Shown here: positions 34,057 to 44,623 of the stretch, in pieces
Position numbering within the stretch: position 1 is the stretch's first letter
How the letters are laid out: every line of letters begins with the position of its first letter
NCBI RefSeq assembly: GCF_009862265.1
Contig: NZ_WWGX01000022.1
Span: forward strand, 403,982 to 467,981
DNA length: 64,000 bases
Direction of reading: 5' to 3'
Origin: Streptomyces sp. SID8352
GTDB taxonomy: Bacteria; Actinomycetota; Actinomycetes; Streptomycetales; Streptomycetaceae
Notes under the pieces: generated by a model
Told to the model about the DNA's origin: nothing
Databases searched by the model: none
Seen by the model: only the letters and a program-made list of their open reading frames with translations
Translations under genes and position numbers: made by a program

Positions 34057-35067
34057 GTGGAAGTTTCCGTGACCCTGTGGGTCCTGACCATCGTGGGCCT
34101 CGCCGCCCTCATCTCGGTCGATTTCTTCATCGGCCGCAAACCGCACGACGTGTCGATCAAGGAAGCGGGCATCTGGACGGTCGTCTGGATCGCCCTGGCC
34201 GCCCTTTTCGGGCTCGGCCTCCTGCTCTTCGCGGGCGGACAGCCCGCGGGCGAGTTCTTCGCGGGCTTCGTCACCGAGAAGTCCCTGAGCGTGGACAACC
34301 TCTTCGTCTTCGTCCTGATCATGGCGAAGTTCGCGGTGCCCTCGCAGTACCAGCAGCGCGTGCTGCTCTTCGGTGTCCTCATAGCACTGGTCCTGCGGGC
34401 CGGATTCATCGTGGCGGGCGCCGCGATCCTCGCCAGCTTCTCCTGGATGTTCTACCTCTTCGGAGCCTTCCTGATCTGGACCGCTTGGAAGCTGATCCAG
34501 GAGGCCCAGGCCGAGGAGGAGGACGAGGAGTTCGAGGAGAACAAGCTGCTCAAGGCGGCCGAGCGCCGCTTCGGCGTCGCCGACCGCTACCACGGCACCC
34601 GGCTGTGGATCGAGGAGAACGGCAAGCGGGTCATGACCCCGATGCTCGTCGTGATGCTCGCCATCGGCACCACCGACATCCTCTTCGCGCTCGACTCCAT
34701 CCCGGCGATCTTCGGCCTGACCCAGGACCCGTACATCGTCTTCACCGCCAACGCCTTCGCCCTGATGGGCCTGCGCCAGCTCTACTTCCTCATCGGCGGC
34801 CTGCTCAAGAAGCTGGTCCACCTCTCCTACGGCCTGTCGGTCATCCTGGGCTTCATCGGCGTGAAGCTGGTGCTCCACGCCCTGCACGAGTCCGGGGTGC
34901 CCGTCCCCGAGATCAGCATCCCGGTCTCGCTCGGCGTGATCTGCTCCGTCCTGATCGTCACCACGCTCACCAGCCTCCGGGCCTCCCGGAAGGAGGCGGC
35001 GCGGGCCGCCGCGGACGCGGAGGACGAGCGGGAGGCAAGCACCGTGAAGGACGGCACCGGCCGCTGA
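34057..35067 (+). CDS. TerC-family integral membrane protein
   Basis: A 336-residue protein with about nine hydrophobic spans. Conserved acidic residues within the membrane are in ISVDFFIG, TEKSLSVDNLFVFVLI and IGTTDILFALDSIPAIFG, as in TerC/Alx metal transporters. Relatives export manganese and protect during metal loading of secreted proteins. An acidic cytoplasmic loop (EAQAEEEDEEFEEN) lies near residue 150. The GTG at 34057 has GGAGG at 34048-34052. Upstream control by the riboswitch supports a role in Mn2+ efflux rather than tellurite resistance. Confidence 0.93.
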   Translation: MEVSVTLWVLTIVGLAALISVDFFIGRKPHDVSIKEAGIWTVVWIALAALFGLGLLLFAGGQPAGEFFAGFVTEKSLSVDNLFVFVLIMAKFAVPSQYQQRVLLFGVLIALVLRAGFIVAGAAILASFSWMFYLFGAFLIWTAWKLIQEAQAEEEDEEFEENKLLKAAERRFGVADRYHGTRLWIEENGKRVMTPMLVVMLAIGTTDILFALDSIPAIFGLTQDPYIVFTANAFALMGLRQLYFLIGGLLKKLVHLSYGLSVILGFIGVKLVLHALHESGVPVPEISIPVSLGVICSVLIVTTLTSLRASRKEAARAAADAEDEREASTVKDGTGR

Positions 35068-35075
35068 CTCGGCCG

Positions 35076-35113
35076 CGGCCCCCGCGCACCACATCACCCC
35101 CGCGCGGGGGCCG
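35076..35113. terminator. terC terminator hairpin
   Basis: A 12-bp perfect stem (CGGCCCCCGCGC and its complement) with a 14-nt loop begins 9 bp after the terC stop. No T-tract follows. Confidence 0.7.
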
Positions 35114-35261
35114 TCGCGCCCCGCCGACGCCCCCCTCCGCCGCGCCATCGGTCGCCGGTGCGCGGCGGAGGGGGGGCGCCCGCCCCGGCCCGCGCGCGGC
35201 ACCCGCCCCGGCCCATGTGACCGAGCGTGCGCGCCCTGTTCTCCTCTGCGACGATCGACGC

Positions 35262-36362
35262 ATGACCAGTCGGCCAAGGGCGCTCCTGACACAGTGGACG
35301 ACCATCGTGCCGGTGACCGCGGTCGTGCTGCTGCTCCTCACCTGGGGACGCCACATGCCGGGGGTGATCGTCGCCCTGCTCACGGTCGTCCTCGCGGCGT
35401 CCGTCCTGGCCGCCGTGCACCACGCCGAGGTGGTGGCGCACCGCGTCGGCGAACCCTTCGGCTCCCTCGTCCTGGCAGTGGCGGTCACCGTCATCGAGGT
35501 CGCCCTCATCGTGACCCTGATGATCGACGGCGGCGACAAGAGCGCCTCCCTCGCCCGGGACACCGTCTTCGCCGCCGTGATGATCACCTGCAACGGCGTC
35601 GTCGGACTCAGTCTCCTCGTCGGCTCCCTGCGCCATGGCACGGCCGTGTTCAACCCCGAGGGCACCGGCGCCGCCCTCGCCACCGTCGCGACCCTGACGA
35701 CCCTCAGCCTGGTCCTGCCGCCGTTCACCACCAGCGCCCGGGGGCCGGAGTTCTCCACGGTCCAGCTCAGCTTCGCCGCCGTCTCCTCACTGATCCTCTA
35801 CGGCCTTTTCGTCGCCACGCTGACCGTGCGGCACCGCGACTACTTCCTGCCCATCACCCGGCAGGGCGAGGTCATCTCCTGGGAGGACCACGCCGACGCC
35901 CCGACCGTCCGCGCCGCCCTGATCAGCCTCGGGCTGCTGGGCCTGGCCCTGATCGGCGTCGTCGGCCTCGCCAAGGGGGTCTCGCCCACCATCGAGAGCG
36001 GAGTGGAGGCCGCCGGACTGCCCCACGCCGTCGTCGGTGTGATCATCGCCCTGCTGGTGCTGCTCCCCGAGACCATCGCCGCGGTGCGCTCGGCCCGCCG
36101 CGACCGGGTGCAGACCAGTCTGAACCTGGCCCTGGGCTCGGCCATGGCCAGCATCGGCCTGACCATCCCGGCGGTCGCCCTGGCCTCCGTCTGGCTCTCC
36201 GGACCGCTCGTCCTCGGCCTCAGCCCCACCCACATGGTGCTGTTCGCCCTCACCGTCGTGGTCTCCTCCCTGACGGTCGTCCCCGGCCGGGCCACGCCCC
36301 TGCAGGGCGGCGTCCACCTGGTGCTGTTCGCGGCCTACCTGGAACTCGCCGTCAACCCGTAG
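35262..36362 (+). CDS. CaCA-family Ca2+(Na+)/H+ antiporter (ChaA-like)
   Basis: A 366-residue transporter with about eleven hydrophobic spans. The two inverted alpha-repeats carry GEPFGSLVLAVAVTVIEVALI and VGVIIALLVLLPETIAAVRSA, with their ion-binding Glu residues. ChaA-type proteins exchange Ca2+, Na+ or K+ for protons. It is downstream of terC but separated by a terminator and 194 bp. A GACGAT box ends 6 nt before the ATG, so it may be transcribed on its own without a leader. Confidence 0.9.
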   Translation: MTSRPRALLTQWTTIVPVTAVVLLLLTWGRHMPGVIVALLTVVLAASVLAAVHHAEVVAHRVGEPFGSLVLAVAVTVIEVALIVTLMIDGGDKSASLARDTVFAAVMITCNGVVGLSLLVGSLRHGTAVFNPEGTGAALATVATLTTLSLVLPPFTTSARGPEFSTVQLSFAAVSSLILYGLFVATLTVRHRDYFLPITRQGEVISWEDHADAPTVRAALISLGLLGLALIGVVGLAKGVSPTIESGVEAAGLPHAVVGVIIALLVLLPETIAAVRSARRDRVQTSLNLALGSAMASIGLTIPAVALASVWLSGPLVLGLSPTHMVLFALTVVVSSLTVVPGRATPLQGGVHLVLFAAYLELAVNP

Positions 36363-36489
36363 CCGCCGGACGGGGACCGGAACGGGCGGTGGGGGAGCGG
36401 CCGTCAGCCCGCAAAGGGCGCCGTGATAGACCGGGGCCCGAGCGGCGTCCCGCGCCGGCACCGCCGCACCCGAACGGACCGGAGGAACC

Positions 36490-36963
36490 GTGCCCCGCAC
36501 CCTGGCCAACGCCCCGATCATGATCCTCAACGGACCCAACCTGAACCTGCTCGGCCGACGGCAGCCGGAGATCTACGGCCACGACACCCTCGCCGACATC
36601 GAGGCCCTGTGCGCTAAGGCCGCCGCCGCGCACGGCGGCACCGTGGACTTCCGTCAGTCCAACCACGAGGGGGAACTGGTCGACTGGATCCACGAGGCCC
36701 GGCTCGGCCACTGCGGCATCGTGATCAACCCCGCCGCCTACTCGCACACCTCCGTGGCGATCCTGGACGCCCTCAACACCTGCGACGGGCTCCCCGTGGT
36801 GGAGGTCCACCTCTCCAACATCCACCGGCGCGAGGAGTTCCGCCACCACTCCTACGTGTCCCGCCGGGCCGACGGCGTGATCGCCGGGTGCGGAGCGCAG
36901 GGCTACGCCTTCGGCGTGGAACGGGTCGCCGCGCTGGCCGGGACCGGCCGGGCCGGGGCCTGA
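36490..36963 (+). CDS. aroQ: 3-dehydroquinate dehydratase, type II
   Basis: A 157-residue shikimate pathway enzyme that dehydrates 3-dehydroquinate. Type II motifs are [17 protein letters not shown] with the catalytic Tyr, [27 protein letters not shown] with the catalytic His, and [17 protein letters not shown]. The GTG at 36490 follows GGAGGAA. No other aro gene is close, so it seems to be a single gene. Confidence 0.96.
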   Translation: MPRTLANAPIMILNGPNLNLLGRRQPEIYGHDTLADIEALCAKAAAAHGGTVDFRQSNHEGELVDWIHEARLGHCGIVINPAAYSHTSVAILDALNTCDGLPVVEVHLSNIHRREEFRHHSYVSRRADGVIAGCGAQGYAFGVERVAALAGTGRAGA

Positions 36964-36994
36964 ACGCCCCGGGCACCGTCCGCGCGCCCGGCGC

Positions 36995-37651
36995 TCACCA
37001 GCCCCGGGCGCGCCACTCCGCCAGATGCGGGCGCTCGGCCCCGAGCGTCGTGTCGTTGCCGTGGCCCGGGTAGACCCACGTCTCGTCGGACAACGGAGCG
37101 AAGATCCTGGTCTCGACGTCGTGGATCAGGCGGGCGAACGCCTCCGGGTCGTCGTGCGTGTTCCCCACGCCCCCCGGGAAGAGGCAGTCCCCCGTGAAGA
37201 CGTGGGGGTGGCCGTGGGGGTCGTCGTAGACGAGGGCGATCGAGCCCGGGGTGTGGCCGACCAGATGGCGCGCGGTGAGCTCCACCCGGCCCACCCGGAC
37301 GGTGTCGCCGTCGTCCACCAGGACGTCGGTCGGGACGGGGATGCCCTCGGCGTCGAACCGGCCCGCGAGGGTGCGGGCGCCGGTGGCCGCGACGACCTCG
37401 GCGAGGGCCTGCCAGTGGTCGGCGTGCCGGTGGGTGGTGACGACGGCGGTGATGCCGTCGTCACCGATCGTGCCGAGGAGCGTCCCCGCGTCGGCGGCGG
37501 CGTCGATGAGCACCTGCTCGTCGGTGGCCCGGCAGCGCAGCAGGTAGGCGTTGTTGTCCATCGGGCCGACCGCGATCTTGGTGATCATCAGGTCCTTGAG
37601 CTCATGCACGTCGGCGGGTCCGCCGACCCTCACCTCTCCGCTGTACGTCAT
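36995..37651 (-). CDS. Metallo-beta-lactamase fold hydrolase
   Basis: A 218-residue MBL-superfamily enzyme with the metal ligands THRHADHW, GHTPGSIAL, FTGDCLFPGG and YPGHG. This layout is that of glyoxalase II-like thioester hydrolases, in actinobacteria possibly acting on mycothiol thioesters. It lies next to a mycothiol-dependent isomerase-family gene, which fits. A TAAGCT box ends 7 nt before the ATG, so the mRNA may be leaderless. Confidence 0.9.
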   Translation of the reverse strand: MTYSGEVRVGGPADVHELKDLMITKIAVGPMDNNAYLLRCRATDEQVLIDAAADAGTLLGTIGDDGITAVVTTHRHADHWQALAEVVAATGARTLAGRFDAEGIPVPTDVLVDDGDTVRVGRVELTARHLVGHTPGSIALVYDDPHGHPHVFTGDCLFPGGVGNTHDDPEAFARLIHDVETRIFAPLSDETWVYPGHGNDTTLGAERPHLAEWRARGW

Positions 37652-37753
37652 GGCAGCCAGCTTAGGGGTGTCCGGCGGGTGCCCGCGGTGCCGGGCGCCC
37701 GCCGTCGGCCGCCCGGGCCCGCCGCGTCCCCGCGTCCCCGCGGTGGCGGCCGG

Positions 37754-38437
37754 CTACAGCGCGGGCGGCGCGGGCAGCGGGCCGCCCTCGGCGGTCAGCG
37801 CGGAGCCGTCGCGGCGGCCGGCCAGCCAGCCGACGAGCTCGGCCGGGGCGCCGGTGACCGTCACCTCCGGCTCGCCCTCGCGGCCCGTGCGCCAGGAGCG
37901 GACGCCGTCGGTGATCCGGGTGGGCGGCACGCCCGGGTTGCCGTCGAACCGGTCGGTGAGGAAGTCGATCTCCCGCTCCGTGAAGTCCGCCGGGAGGTCC
38001 TCCAGCTCGTAGCCGACCCCCAGGTCCACGTGGTGCAGCTCCAGCTCGATCCAGCGGCGGAAGGGAATCCGGGACGCCGAGTCGGTGACCCCGTTGCGCA
38101 GCTCCACGGTGCGCGACCAGTCGGCGGGCGCCTCCGCTGCCGCCCGCAGCCCGGCGGCGCTCTCGCGCAGGTCGGCGAGGTGGACGTCGACGGGACGTGC
38201 GGCGCCCTGCTCGATGTCGGCGTCCCGGGCACCGTCGGAGGCGTACATGGGGCGGGCCTCGAGGGCGTTGGTGAGCGCCTCCGCGTTGCGGGCGAGATGG
38301 GCGAGAACATGTCCGCGGGTCCAGCCCGGAAGCCGTGACGGCTCGTTCACGGAGGCGTTGTCCAGGGTGCCGACCGAGGCGAGGAGCCGCTCGGTGGCCT
38401 TGTGGACGGCCGCCAGATCGTGCGCGTGATCAATCAT
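37754..38437 (-). CDS. Maleylpyruvate isomerase family mycothiol-dependent enzyme
   Basis: A 227-residue DinB-like four-helix protein of the MDMPI family. The N-terminal metal-binding helix is [20 protein letters not shown], a further His cluster is [11 protein letters not shown], and the C-terminal sterol-carrier-like part includes [17 protein letters not shown]. Members use mycothiol as cofactor for isomerisation or thiol transfer. Substrate is unknown. TAGGGT ends 6 nt before the ATG. Divergent from uvrA. Confidence 0.88.
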   Translation of the reverse strand: MIDHAHDLAAVHKATERLLASVGTLDNASVNEPSRLPGWTRGHVLAHLARNAEALTNALEARPMYASDGARDADIEQGAARPVDVHLADLRESAAGLRAAAEAPADWSRTVELRNGVTDSASRIPFRRWIELELHHVDLGVGYELEDLPADFTEREIDFLTDRFDGNPGVPPTRITDGVRSWRTGREGEPEVTVTGAPAELVGWLAGRRDGSALTAEGGPLPAPPAL

Positions 38438-38580
38438 GGGCCGACCCTAGTCCGCGCCACTCCTTCGGGTGAAGCAGAGGGATGACGGCCATGAATCGAA
38501 TGTACGTGCTATATGGTCGAGTGCGGCGTCGGGCATGCTGGAGAGTCGGCAGTTGTTGACAACCATGAATCCGACCGGCG

Positions 38581-38603
38581 TTGTCAGTGGCTCCCCCTAG
38601 TCT
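38581..38603 (+). promoter_or_regulatory. Predicted DNA-damage (RecA-NDp/PafBC-type) promoter of uvrA
   Basis: TTGTCAGTG, eight bases, and TAGTCT match the consensus tTGTCRGTG-N8-TAnnnT exactly. Transcription would start near 38610, leaving a leader of about 50 nt. The TGACAAC at 38557-38563 is the inverse of GTTGTCA at 38580-38586 and may form part of the binding site. The in-frame TTG at 38581 is excluded as a start. Confidence 0.85.
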
Positions 38604-38658
38604 GAGAAAAGACGGGGCCCCGCCCCTGTCACTCTTCCAAAGAAAGGTGCGGACCGGC

Positions 38659-41643
38659 GTGGCCGACCGTCTCATCGTCCGTGGCGCGCGCGAGCACAAC
38701 CTGAAGAACGTCTCGCTCGACCTGCCTCGTGACTCGCTCATCGTCTTCACGGGCCTGTCCGGGTCGGGCAAGTCCTCCCTGGCCTTCGACACGATCTTCG
38801 CCGAGGGCCAGCGGCGCTACGTGGAGTCGCTCTCCTCCTACGCCCGGCAGTTCCTCGGCCAGATGGACAAGCCGGACGTCGACTTCATCGAGGGGCTCTC
38901 CCCGGCGGTCTCCATCGACCAGAAGTCGACCTCGCGCAACCCGCGCTCCACCGTCGGCACCATCACCGAGGTCTACGACTACCTGCGGCTGCTCTTCGCC
39001 CGCATCGGCAAGCCGCACTGCCCCGAGTGCGGCCGGCCGATCTCGCGGCAGTCACCGCAGGCCATCGTCGACAAGGTGCTGGAGCTGCCCGAGGGCAGCC
39101 GGTTCCAGGTGCTCTCGCCGCTGGTGCGCGAGCGCAAGGGCGAGTTCGCCGATCTCTTCTCCGACCTGCAGACCAAGGGCTACTCCCGCGCCCGGGTCGA
39201 CGGCGAGACCGTCCAGCTCTCCGAGCCGCCCGCGCTGAAGAAGCAGGAGAAGCACACCATCGAGGTGGTCGTCGACCGCCTCACCGTGAAGGACTCCGCG
39301 AAGCGCCGCCTCACCGACTCCGTCGAGACCGCGCTCGGCCTCTCCGGCGGCATGGTCGTGCTCGACTTCGTCGACCTCCCCGAGGACGACCCCGAGCGCG
39401 AGCGCATGTACTCCGAGCACCTGTACTGCGCCTACGACGACCTCTCCTTCGAGGAGCTGGAGCCCCGCTCCTTCTCCTTCAACTCGCCCTTCGGCGCCTG
39501 CCCCGACTGCACCGGCATCGGCACGCGGATGGAGGTCGACCCGGAGCTGATCGTCCCCGACCCGGACAAGTCCCTGGACGAGGGCGCGATCCACCCCTGG
39601 TCGCACGGCCACACCAAGGACTACTTCGGCCGCCTCATCGGGGCCCTGGCGGAGGCGCTGGGCTTCCGCACCGACATCCCCTTCGCGGGGCTGCCGCAGC
39701 GGGCGAAGAAGGCCCTGCTCAACGGGCACAAGACCCAGGTGGAGGTCCGCTACCGCAACCGGTACGGGCGCGAGCGCCGCTACACCACGGCCTTCGAGGG
39801 CGCCGTCCCCTTCGTCAAGCGCAGGCACAGCGAGGCCGAGAGCGACGCCAGCCGCGAGCGCTTCGAGGGCTACATGCGGGAGGTGCCCTGCCCCAGTTGC
39901 CAGGGCACCCGCCTCAAGCCCGTCGTCCTCGCGGTCACGGTCATGGGCCGGTCCATCGCCGAGGTCTCCGCGATGTCCATCAGCGACTGCGCGGACTTCC
40001 TGGGCGAGCTGAAGCTCAGCGCCCGGGACAAGAAGATCGCCGAGCGCGTGCTCAAGGAGGTCAACGAGCGGCTGCGCTTCCTGGTCGACGTCGGCCTGGA
40101 CTACCTCTCGCTCAACCGCGCGGCTGGCACCCTCTCCGGCGGAGAGGCCCAGCGCATCCGGCTGGCCACCCAGATCGGCTCCGGACTCGTCGGCGTCCTC
40201 TACGTCCTGGACGAGCCGTCCATCGGCCTGCACCAGCGCGACAACCACCGGCTGATCGAGACCCTGGTGCGGCTGCGCGACATGGGCAACACGCTCATCG
40301 TCGTGGAGCACGACGAGGACACCATCAAGGTCGCCGACTGGATCGTCGACATCGGCCCCGGCGCCGGTGAGCACGGCGGCAAGGTGGTGCACAGCGGCTC
40401 CGTCAAGGAACTGCTCGACAACGCCGAGTCGCAGACCGGGCTCTACCTGTCCGGCAGGAAGGCCATCCCGCTGCCGGACACCCGCCGCCCGCGCGACCCG
40501 TCCCGGCAGCTCACGGTGCACGGCGCCCGGGAGAACAACCTCCAGGACATCGACGTCTCCTTCCCGCTCGGTCTCTTCACCGCCGTCACCGGTGTCTCCG
40601 GCTCGGGCAAGTCGACCCTGGTCAACGACATCCTCTACACCCACCTGGCGCGCGAGCTGAACGGCGCGAGGGGCGTGCCCGGACGGCACACCCGGGTGGA
40701 CGGCGACAATCTCGTCGACAAGGTCGTCCACGTCGACCAGTCGCCCATCGGCCGCACCCCGCGCTCCAACCCGGCGACCTACACCGGTGTCTTCGACCAC
40801 ATCCGCAAGCTGTTCGCGGAGACGACCGAGGCGAAGGTCCGGGGCTACATGCCGGGCCGGTTCTCCTTCAACGTCAAGGGCGGCCGCTGCGAGAACTGCG
40901 CGGGCGACGGCACCATCAAGATCGAGATGAACTTCCTCCCGGACGTCTACGTCCCGTGCGAGGTCTGCCACGGTGCCCGGTACAACCGGGAGACCCTGGA
41001 GGTCCACTACAAGGGCAAGTCCATCGCGGACGTCCTCAACATGCCGATCGAGGAGGCGACCGAGTTCTTCGAGGCGGTCCCCGCCATCGCCCGGCACATG
41101 AGGACGCTCAAGGACGTCGGCCTCGGCTACGTCCGGCTCGGCCAGTCCGCGACCACCCTCTCCGGCGGCGAGGCCCAGCGCGTCAAGCTCGCCAGCGAGC
41201 TCCAGCGCCGCTCCACCGGGCGCACGGTGTACGTCCTGGACGAGCCCACCACCGGGCTCCACTTCGAGGACATCAGCAAGCTGCTCACCGTGTTGTCCGG
41301 ACTGGTCGACAAGGGCAACTCGGTGATCGTCATCGAGCACAACCTCGATGTGATCAAGACCGCCGACTGGGTCGTCGACATGGGTCCCGAGGGCGGCGCG
41401 GGGGGCGGACTGGTGGTCGCGGAGGGCACTCCCGAGCAGGTCGCGGGGGAGCCGGCCAGCCACACCGGCAAGTTCCTGCGGGACATCCTGGGCGCCGACC
41501 GGATCAGCGACGCCGCGCCGGTCAAGGCCCCGCGCAGAACGGCGGCGAAGGCGGCCAAGGCCACCCCGGCCAAGGCCGCCGCGGGCCGCACCGCCGCCAA
41601 GGCCGCCGCGAAGAAGACGGCGACGCGGGCCCGCAAGTCCTGA
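38659..41643 (+). CDS. uvrA: UvrABC excinuclease subunit A
   Basis: A 994-residue damage-recognition ATPase with two ABC modules. Walker A loops are [13 protein letters not shown] (about 32) and [13 protein letters not shown] (about 645), and signature motifs LSGGEAQR are near 491 and 833. Zinc-binding cysteines are in [22 protein letters not shown] and CENCAGDG...CEVCHG. The last 40 residues are a Lys/Ala-rich tail, which may add non-specific DNA binding. The GTG at 38659 follows GAAAGGTG and gives the standard N-terminus [16 protein letters not shown]. Confidence 0.98.
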   Translation: MADRLIVRGAREHNLKNVSLDLPRDSLIVFTGLSGSGKSSLAFDTIFAEGQRRYVESLSSYARQFLGQMDKPDVDFIEGLSPAVSIDQKSTSRNPRSTVGTITEVYDYLRLLFARIGKPHCPECGRPISRQSPQAIVDKVLELPEGSRFQVLSPLVRERKGEFADLFSDLQTKGYSRARVDGETVQLSEPPALKKQEKHTIEVVVDRLTVKDSAKRRLTDSVETALGLSGGMVVLDFVDLPEDDPERERMYSEHLYCAYDDLSFEELEPRSFSFNSPFGACPDCTGIGTRMEVDPELIVPDPDKSLDEGAIHPWSHGHTKDYFGRLIGALAEALGFRTDIPFAGLPQRAKKALLNGHKTQVEVRYRNRYGRERRYTTAFEGAVPFVKRRHSEAESDASRERFEGYMREVPCPSCQGTRLKPVVLAVTVMGRSIAEVSAMSISDCADFLGELKLSARDKKIAERVLKEVNERLRFLVDVGLDYLSLNRAAGTLSGGEAQRIRLATQIGSGLVGVLYVLDEPSIGLHQRDNHRLIETLVRLRDMGNTLIVVEHDEDTIKVADWIVDIGPGAGEHGGKVVHSGSVKELLDNAESQTGLYLSGRKAIPLPDTRRPRDPSRQLTVHGARENNLQDIDVSFPLGLFTAVTGVSGSGKSTLVNDILYTHLARELNGARGVPGRHTRVDGDNLVDKVVHVDQSPIGRTPRSNPATYTGVFDHIRKLFAETTEAKVRGYMPGRFSFNVKGGRCENCAGDGTIKIEMNFLPDVYVPCEVCHGARYNRETLEVHYKGKSIADVLNMPIEEATEFFEAVPAIARHMRTLKDVGLGYVRLGQSATTLSGGEAQRVKLASELQRRSTGRTVYVLDEPTTGLHFEDISKLLTVLSGLVDKGNSVIVIEHNLDVIKTADWVVDMGPEGGAGGGLVVAEGTPEQVAGEPASHTGKFLRDILGADRISDAAPVKAPRRTAAKAAKATPAKAAAGRTAAKAAAKKTATRARKS

Positions 41644-41660
41644 CGCCGCGCGGTCTCCCC

Positions 41661-41697
41661 CCCACCGTGCCCCGGGTGTGTCCGGGGGCACGGTGGG
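41661..41697. terminator. Bidirectional terminator between uvrA and the PfkB kinase gene
   Basis: A stem of 15 base pairs with one bulged G (left arm CCCACCGTGCCCCGG) closes a GTGTGT loop. It lies 18 bp after the uvrA stop and 66 bp after the kinase stop. Confidence 0.75.
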
Positions 41698-41762
41698 CGG
41701 CCCCCGGGGCGCGGCCCGGTGCTGTGCTCCGGACCGGGCCCCGGGGTCGGCCCCGGCCCCGG

Positions 41763-42683
41763 TCAGTCCGTCACGGGGTCAGGCACCTCGTGCGCGTACG
41801 GCGGCTCCGCCCCCGCGCGGGAGCAGGTGACCGCCGCGGCACGGGCGGCGAAGCCCAGCAGTTCCGCCCACTCCCCGGGGCCCAGCGCGGCCACCCCGGC
41901 GTGGCTGAGGGCGTCGCGGGCCGCGAGACTGTGCAGCAGGGCGGCGTTCACGGTGTCGCCGGCGCCGATGGTGTCCACCACGGCGACCCGCTCACCCGGC
42001 ACCGTGTGGGCGGGGCCGTCGCGGGTGAAGGCGGTCATCCCCCCGGCGCCCCGGGTGAGCACCACCGCCGCCGGACCGGCCGCCAGCCACTCCCGGGGCG
42101 TACCGCCGAGCCACTCGGCGTCCTGCTCCGACAGTTTCAGCAGCGACACCTGCGGCAGCCGGGCGAGGAGCCGAGCCCGGTGGGCGTCCGGGTCCGCGAT
42201 CAGCCCGGCCCGGATGTTCGGGTCCAGGGTGGTGAACACGCCGCGGGCCGACGCCGTCCCCAACAGCTCCTCGTACGCGCTCGCCCCCGGCTCCAGCACC
42301 AGCGAGCAGGTGCCGAAGGCCACCGCGCGGGTGCCGGGCGGCAGCTCGGCCGGCGCGGTGAACAGCCGGTCGGCGGTCCCCTCCACGTAGAAGCCGTAGG
42401 CGGCCGAGCCGTCCGCGCCCAGCGAGGCCACCGCGAGCGTCGTCGGCTCGGCACCGCGCCGCACCGTCGACACGTCCACCCCGGCCACGCGCAGCCGCTC
42501 CAGCAGCGCCTCACCGAAGGCGTCCAGGGAGACGCGGGAGCAGAAGGCGGTGGGGGAGCCGAGCCGCCCCAGGGCCACCGCCGTGTTGTACGGACCGCCG
42601 CCGGGCGCCGGACGCAGCGGGGCGAGGGCCCCCGGGCCCTGCGGTACCAGGTCGATCAGTGCCTCACCGGCGACGACGATCAC
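41763..42683 (-). CDS. PfkB-family carbohydrate kinase
   Basis: A 306-residue ribokinase-like sugar kinase. The N-terminal VVAGEALIDLVPQG with GGGPYNTAVALGRLG and the C-terminal DTIGAGDTVNAALL with catalytic Asp define the family. The layout is closest to fructokinases. The GTG at 42683 has GAGAGGAA about 6 nt upstream. It stands alone, convergent with uvrA. Confidence 0.9.
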   Translation of the reverse strand: MIVVAGEALIDLVPQGPGALAPLRPAPGGGPYNTAVALGRLGSPTAFCSRVSLDAFGEALLERLRVAGVDVSTVRRGAEPTTLAVASLGADGSAAYGFYVEGTADRLFTAPAELPPGTRAVAFGTCSLVLEPGASAYEELLGTASARGVFTTLDPNIRAGLIADPDAHRARLLARLPQVSLLKLSEQDAEWLGGTPREWLAAGPAAVVLTRGAGGMTAFTRDGPAHTVPGERVAVVDTIGAGDTVNAALLHSLAARDALSHAGVAALGPGEWAELLGFAARAAAVTCSRAGAEPPYAHEVPDPVTD

Positions 42684-43079
42684 GGGCGGTTCCTCTCCGG
42701 GCAGCGGGACGGTCGGGGGCGCGTCGGCACCGCCGCTCCGGCCCCGTCCGTCTCGGCGCCACCCCGGGACCGGGCCGTGCGGCGGCCGTGACGGTTCCTC
42801 CGCGGACCCGCACGGGACCACGACGGCACACCGCCCCCACGAGCGCCCGGCCCCGGAGGCTATCCCACCCCCGGGAGCACGCGCACACGCGCGCACGGCC
42901 GCACCGATCGTGCCGACCGCCCCGGAACCCAGCGCCCAGGCCGGAGGGCCACCGCCCCGCACCCGTCGTCCCCGTCCCTGTCCCCGTCCGCACCCGTCCG
43001 ACCGGGACGACCCACCCCGGGACCGGTCCGAGACGCCCGATATCGTCGGTCCGTACACCCCCCGACCCGTGGAGAGCAC
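42684..43079. other. Divergent spacer
   Basis: About 395 bp between the kinase and the Rieske gene. No gene or clear structure was seen. Confidence 0.5.
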
Positions 43080-43502
43080 ATGTCCGGCCGCCCCGCCCCG
43101 AGCCGTCGTACCGTCCTGCGGTCGGCGGCCCTCACACCCGTCGCCGGACTCGGCCTGGCCGCGTGCTCCCCGGGTGGCCGCGGGGTGTCCGCGCAGCCCA
43201 CCGCACCCGTCGAACTCGGCGCGGACAGCGAGGTCGGCAAGGGGGAGACCAAGCTCTACGGGGACCAGAGGGTCGTGGTCAGCCGCGCGGAGGACGGCAC
43301 CCTGAGGGCGTTCAGCACGATCTGCACGCACCAGGCGTGCGTGATCAAGAAGCTGGACGGCACCAAGCTCGTCTGCCCCTGCCACGGCAGCGAGTTCGAC
43401 GCCCGCACCGGCGAGGTGCTGCGCTCCCCGGCCTCCGTGGAGCTCGTCGAGCTGACGGCCGAGGTCGAGCAGGGCAGGATCGTCGCCGTCCCCAGAACCT
43501 GA
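43080..43502 (+). CDS. Rieske [2Fe-2S] lipoprotein with Tat signal
   Basis: A 140-residue exported iron-sulfur protein. The twin-arginine motif SRRTVLR and the lipobox LAAC (Cys at about residue 29) predict Tat export and lipid anchoring. Cluster ligands are CTHQAC and CPCHGSEFD. Such small Rieske proteins are common in streptomycetes; the redox partner is unknown. The ATG has GGAGAG upstream. Confidence 0.92.
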   Translation: MSGRPAPSRRTVLRSAALTPVAGLGLAACSPGGRGVSAQPTAPVELGADSEVGKGETKLYGDQRVVVSRAEDGTLRAFSTICTHQACVIKKLDGTKLVCPCHGSEFDARTGEVLRSPASVELVELTAEVEQGRIVAVPRT

Positions 43503-43672
43503 GCGGTCCGCGGGCGCGCCGTCCCGCGAGGAGCGGACCCACGGGAGGCGCGCCCGGGAAGCGGGTCTGCGGCGGGGCACACCGGGGAGGCGCTGGACCC
43601 GTCCGTGAGCGGACCACGCGGCGGGCGCATCACCGGTGGGCCGCGCCGGGGCGTACGGCGGGCCCGGCCCCG

Positions 43673-44623
43673 TCACTCCCAGTCCCAGCCGATCCCCACG
43701 ATCCCGGCGCGCACCCGGGGCTCCACCAGATGCACCGAGCGGTGCAGCCCGCTGAGCGGCAGGTCCCGGCGACCGCCGCGCGGGGCCGCCGCCGAGGGCT
43801 GGGTGAACCGGTGGCAGCGCACCGGCAGCGCAGCCGGATCGAACCGCACCTGGAGCGCGTACTGCCCGCCCGCCGCCTCGAAGTCGCGGAGGTACTCGCG
43901 CGACGCCAGCGCCGTGCCGTCCTCCACGGCGTAGCGGAAGAGATGGGTGTCGCCGCTGCCGAGCCGGGTGTCGAAGAGCAGTTCGGTCACCAGCACCCCG
44001 GTGTCGTGGTGCGACCGGACCCGTCCGGTGCGGCAGTTCTCCAGCGCCCGGACGGTCATCCGGGCCGGATCGCAGCCCGGGTCGCCGTGGTGGACGGCGA
44101 GGAAGCGGTCGACGCCGTCGCGCTGGGCGCGGACGATGTGCTGCGAGTCCCGCCCGGCCAGCTCCCGCCGGGCCCCGACACGGACCCGCTCGTGGTGCGC
44201 CAGGGTGAGCAGCCCGCCGCCCGGCGCCGCCTGGCCGAGATCGGCCAGCAGCCGGTCCAGCACACCGGACGCCTCCATCTGCGCCCGGTACGAGCGGGCC
44301 GCCGACGGGCGGTCACCGCACGGTCCGCAGGGCTCGCCCAGGAGCCGTATCAGCGACTCCTCGGGCAGCTGGAGTATCTCCTCCAGCGCCCGCACGGCCC
44401 GCAGGGACTCCGGACGCTGGGGACGGCGCGCGCCCTGCTGCCAGTAGCTGAGGCTGGTGACGCCGACCTTGACCCCGTGCCGTGAGAGATGGTGCTGCAC
44501 CCGCTGGAGCGGCAGTCCGCGCGCGGCGATGGCGGCCCGCAGGGCGACGTGGAAGGGGCCACCGCGCAGGGCCGAGTCGAGTACCTCGGTGGCGGCGTCC
44601 GCGTGCTGTGTGGCGTGCTGCAT
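43673..44623 (-). CDS. Helix-turn-helix protein of unknown function
   Basis: A 316-residue soluble protein. The N-terminal 75 residues contain a helix-turn-helix-like region (LPLQRVQHHLSRHGVKVGVT, then SLSYWQQGARRPQRPES), resembling a lambda-repressor fold. The rest (ERVRVGARRELAGRDSQHIVRA, then HHDTGVLVTELLFDTRLGSGDTHLFRYAVEDG in parts) matches no domain known to me. The ATG at 44623 has AGAGAGG upstream. It is divergent from uvrC. Confidence 0.75.
   Translation of the reverse strand: MQHATQHADAATEVLDSALRGGPFHVALRAAIAARGLPLQRVQHHLSRHGVKVGVTSLSYWQQGARRPQRPESLRAVRALEEILQLPEESLIRLLGEPCGPCGDRPSAARSYRAQMEASGVLDRLLADLGQAAPGGGLLTLAHHERVRVGARRELAGRDSQHIVRAQRDGVDRFLAVHHGDPGCDPARMTVRALENCRTGRVRSHHDTGVLVTELLFDTRLGSGDTHLFRYAVEDGTALASREYLRDFEAAGGQYALQVRFDPAALPVRCHRFTQPSAAAPRGGRRDLPLSGLHRSVHLVEPRVRAGIVGIGWDWE

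Noticed and set aside
38492..38512. LexA-like CGAATGTACGTGCT upstream of uvrA
   Set aside because: Only one half-site agrees with the actinobacterial LexA box; the second half is poor.
38581..38658. TTG start for uvrA 26 codons upstream
   Set aside because: It lies in the promoter, upstream of the predicted transcription start.
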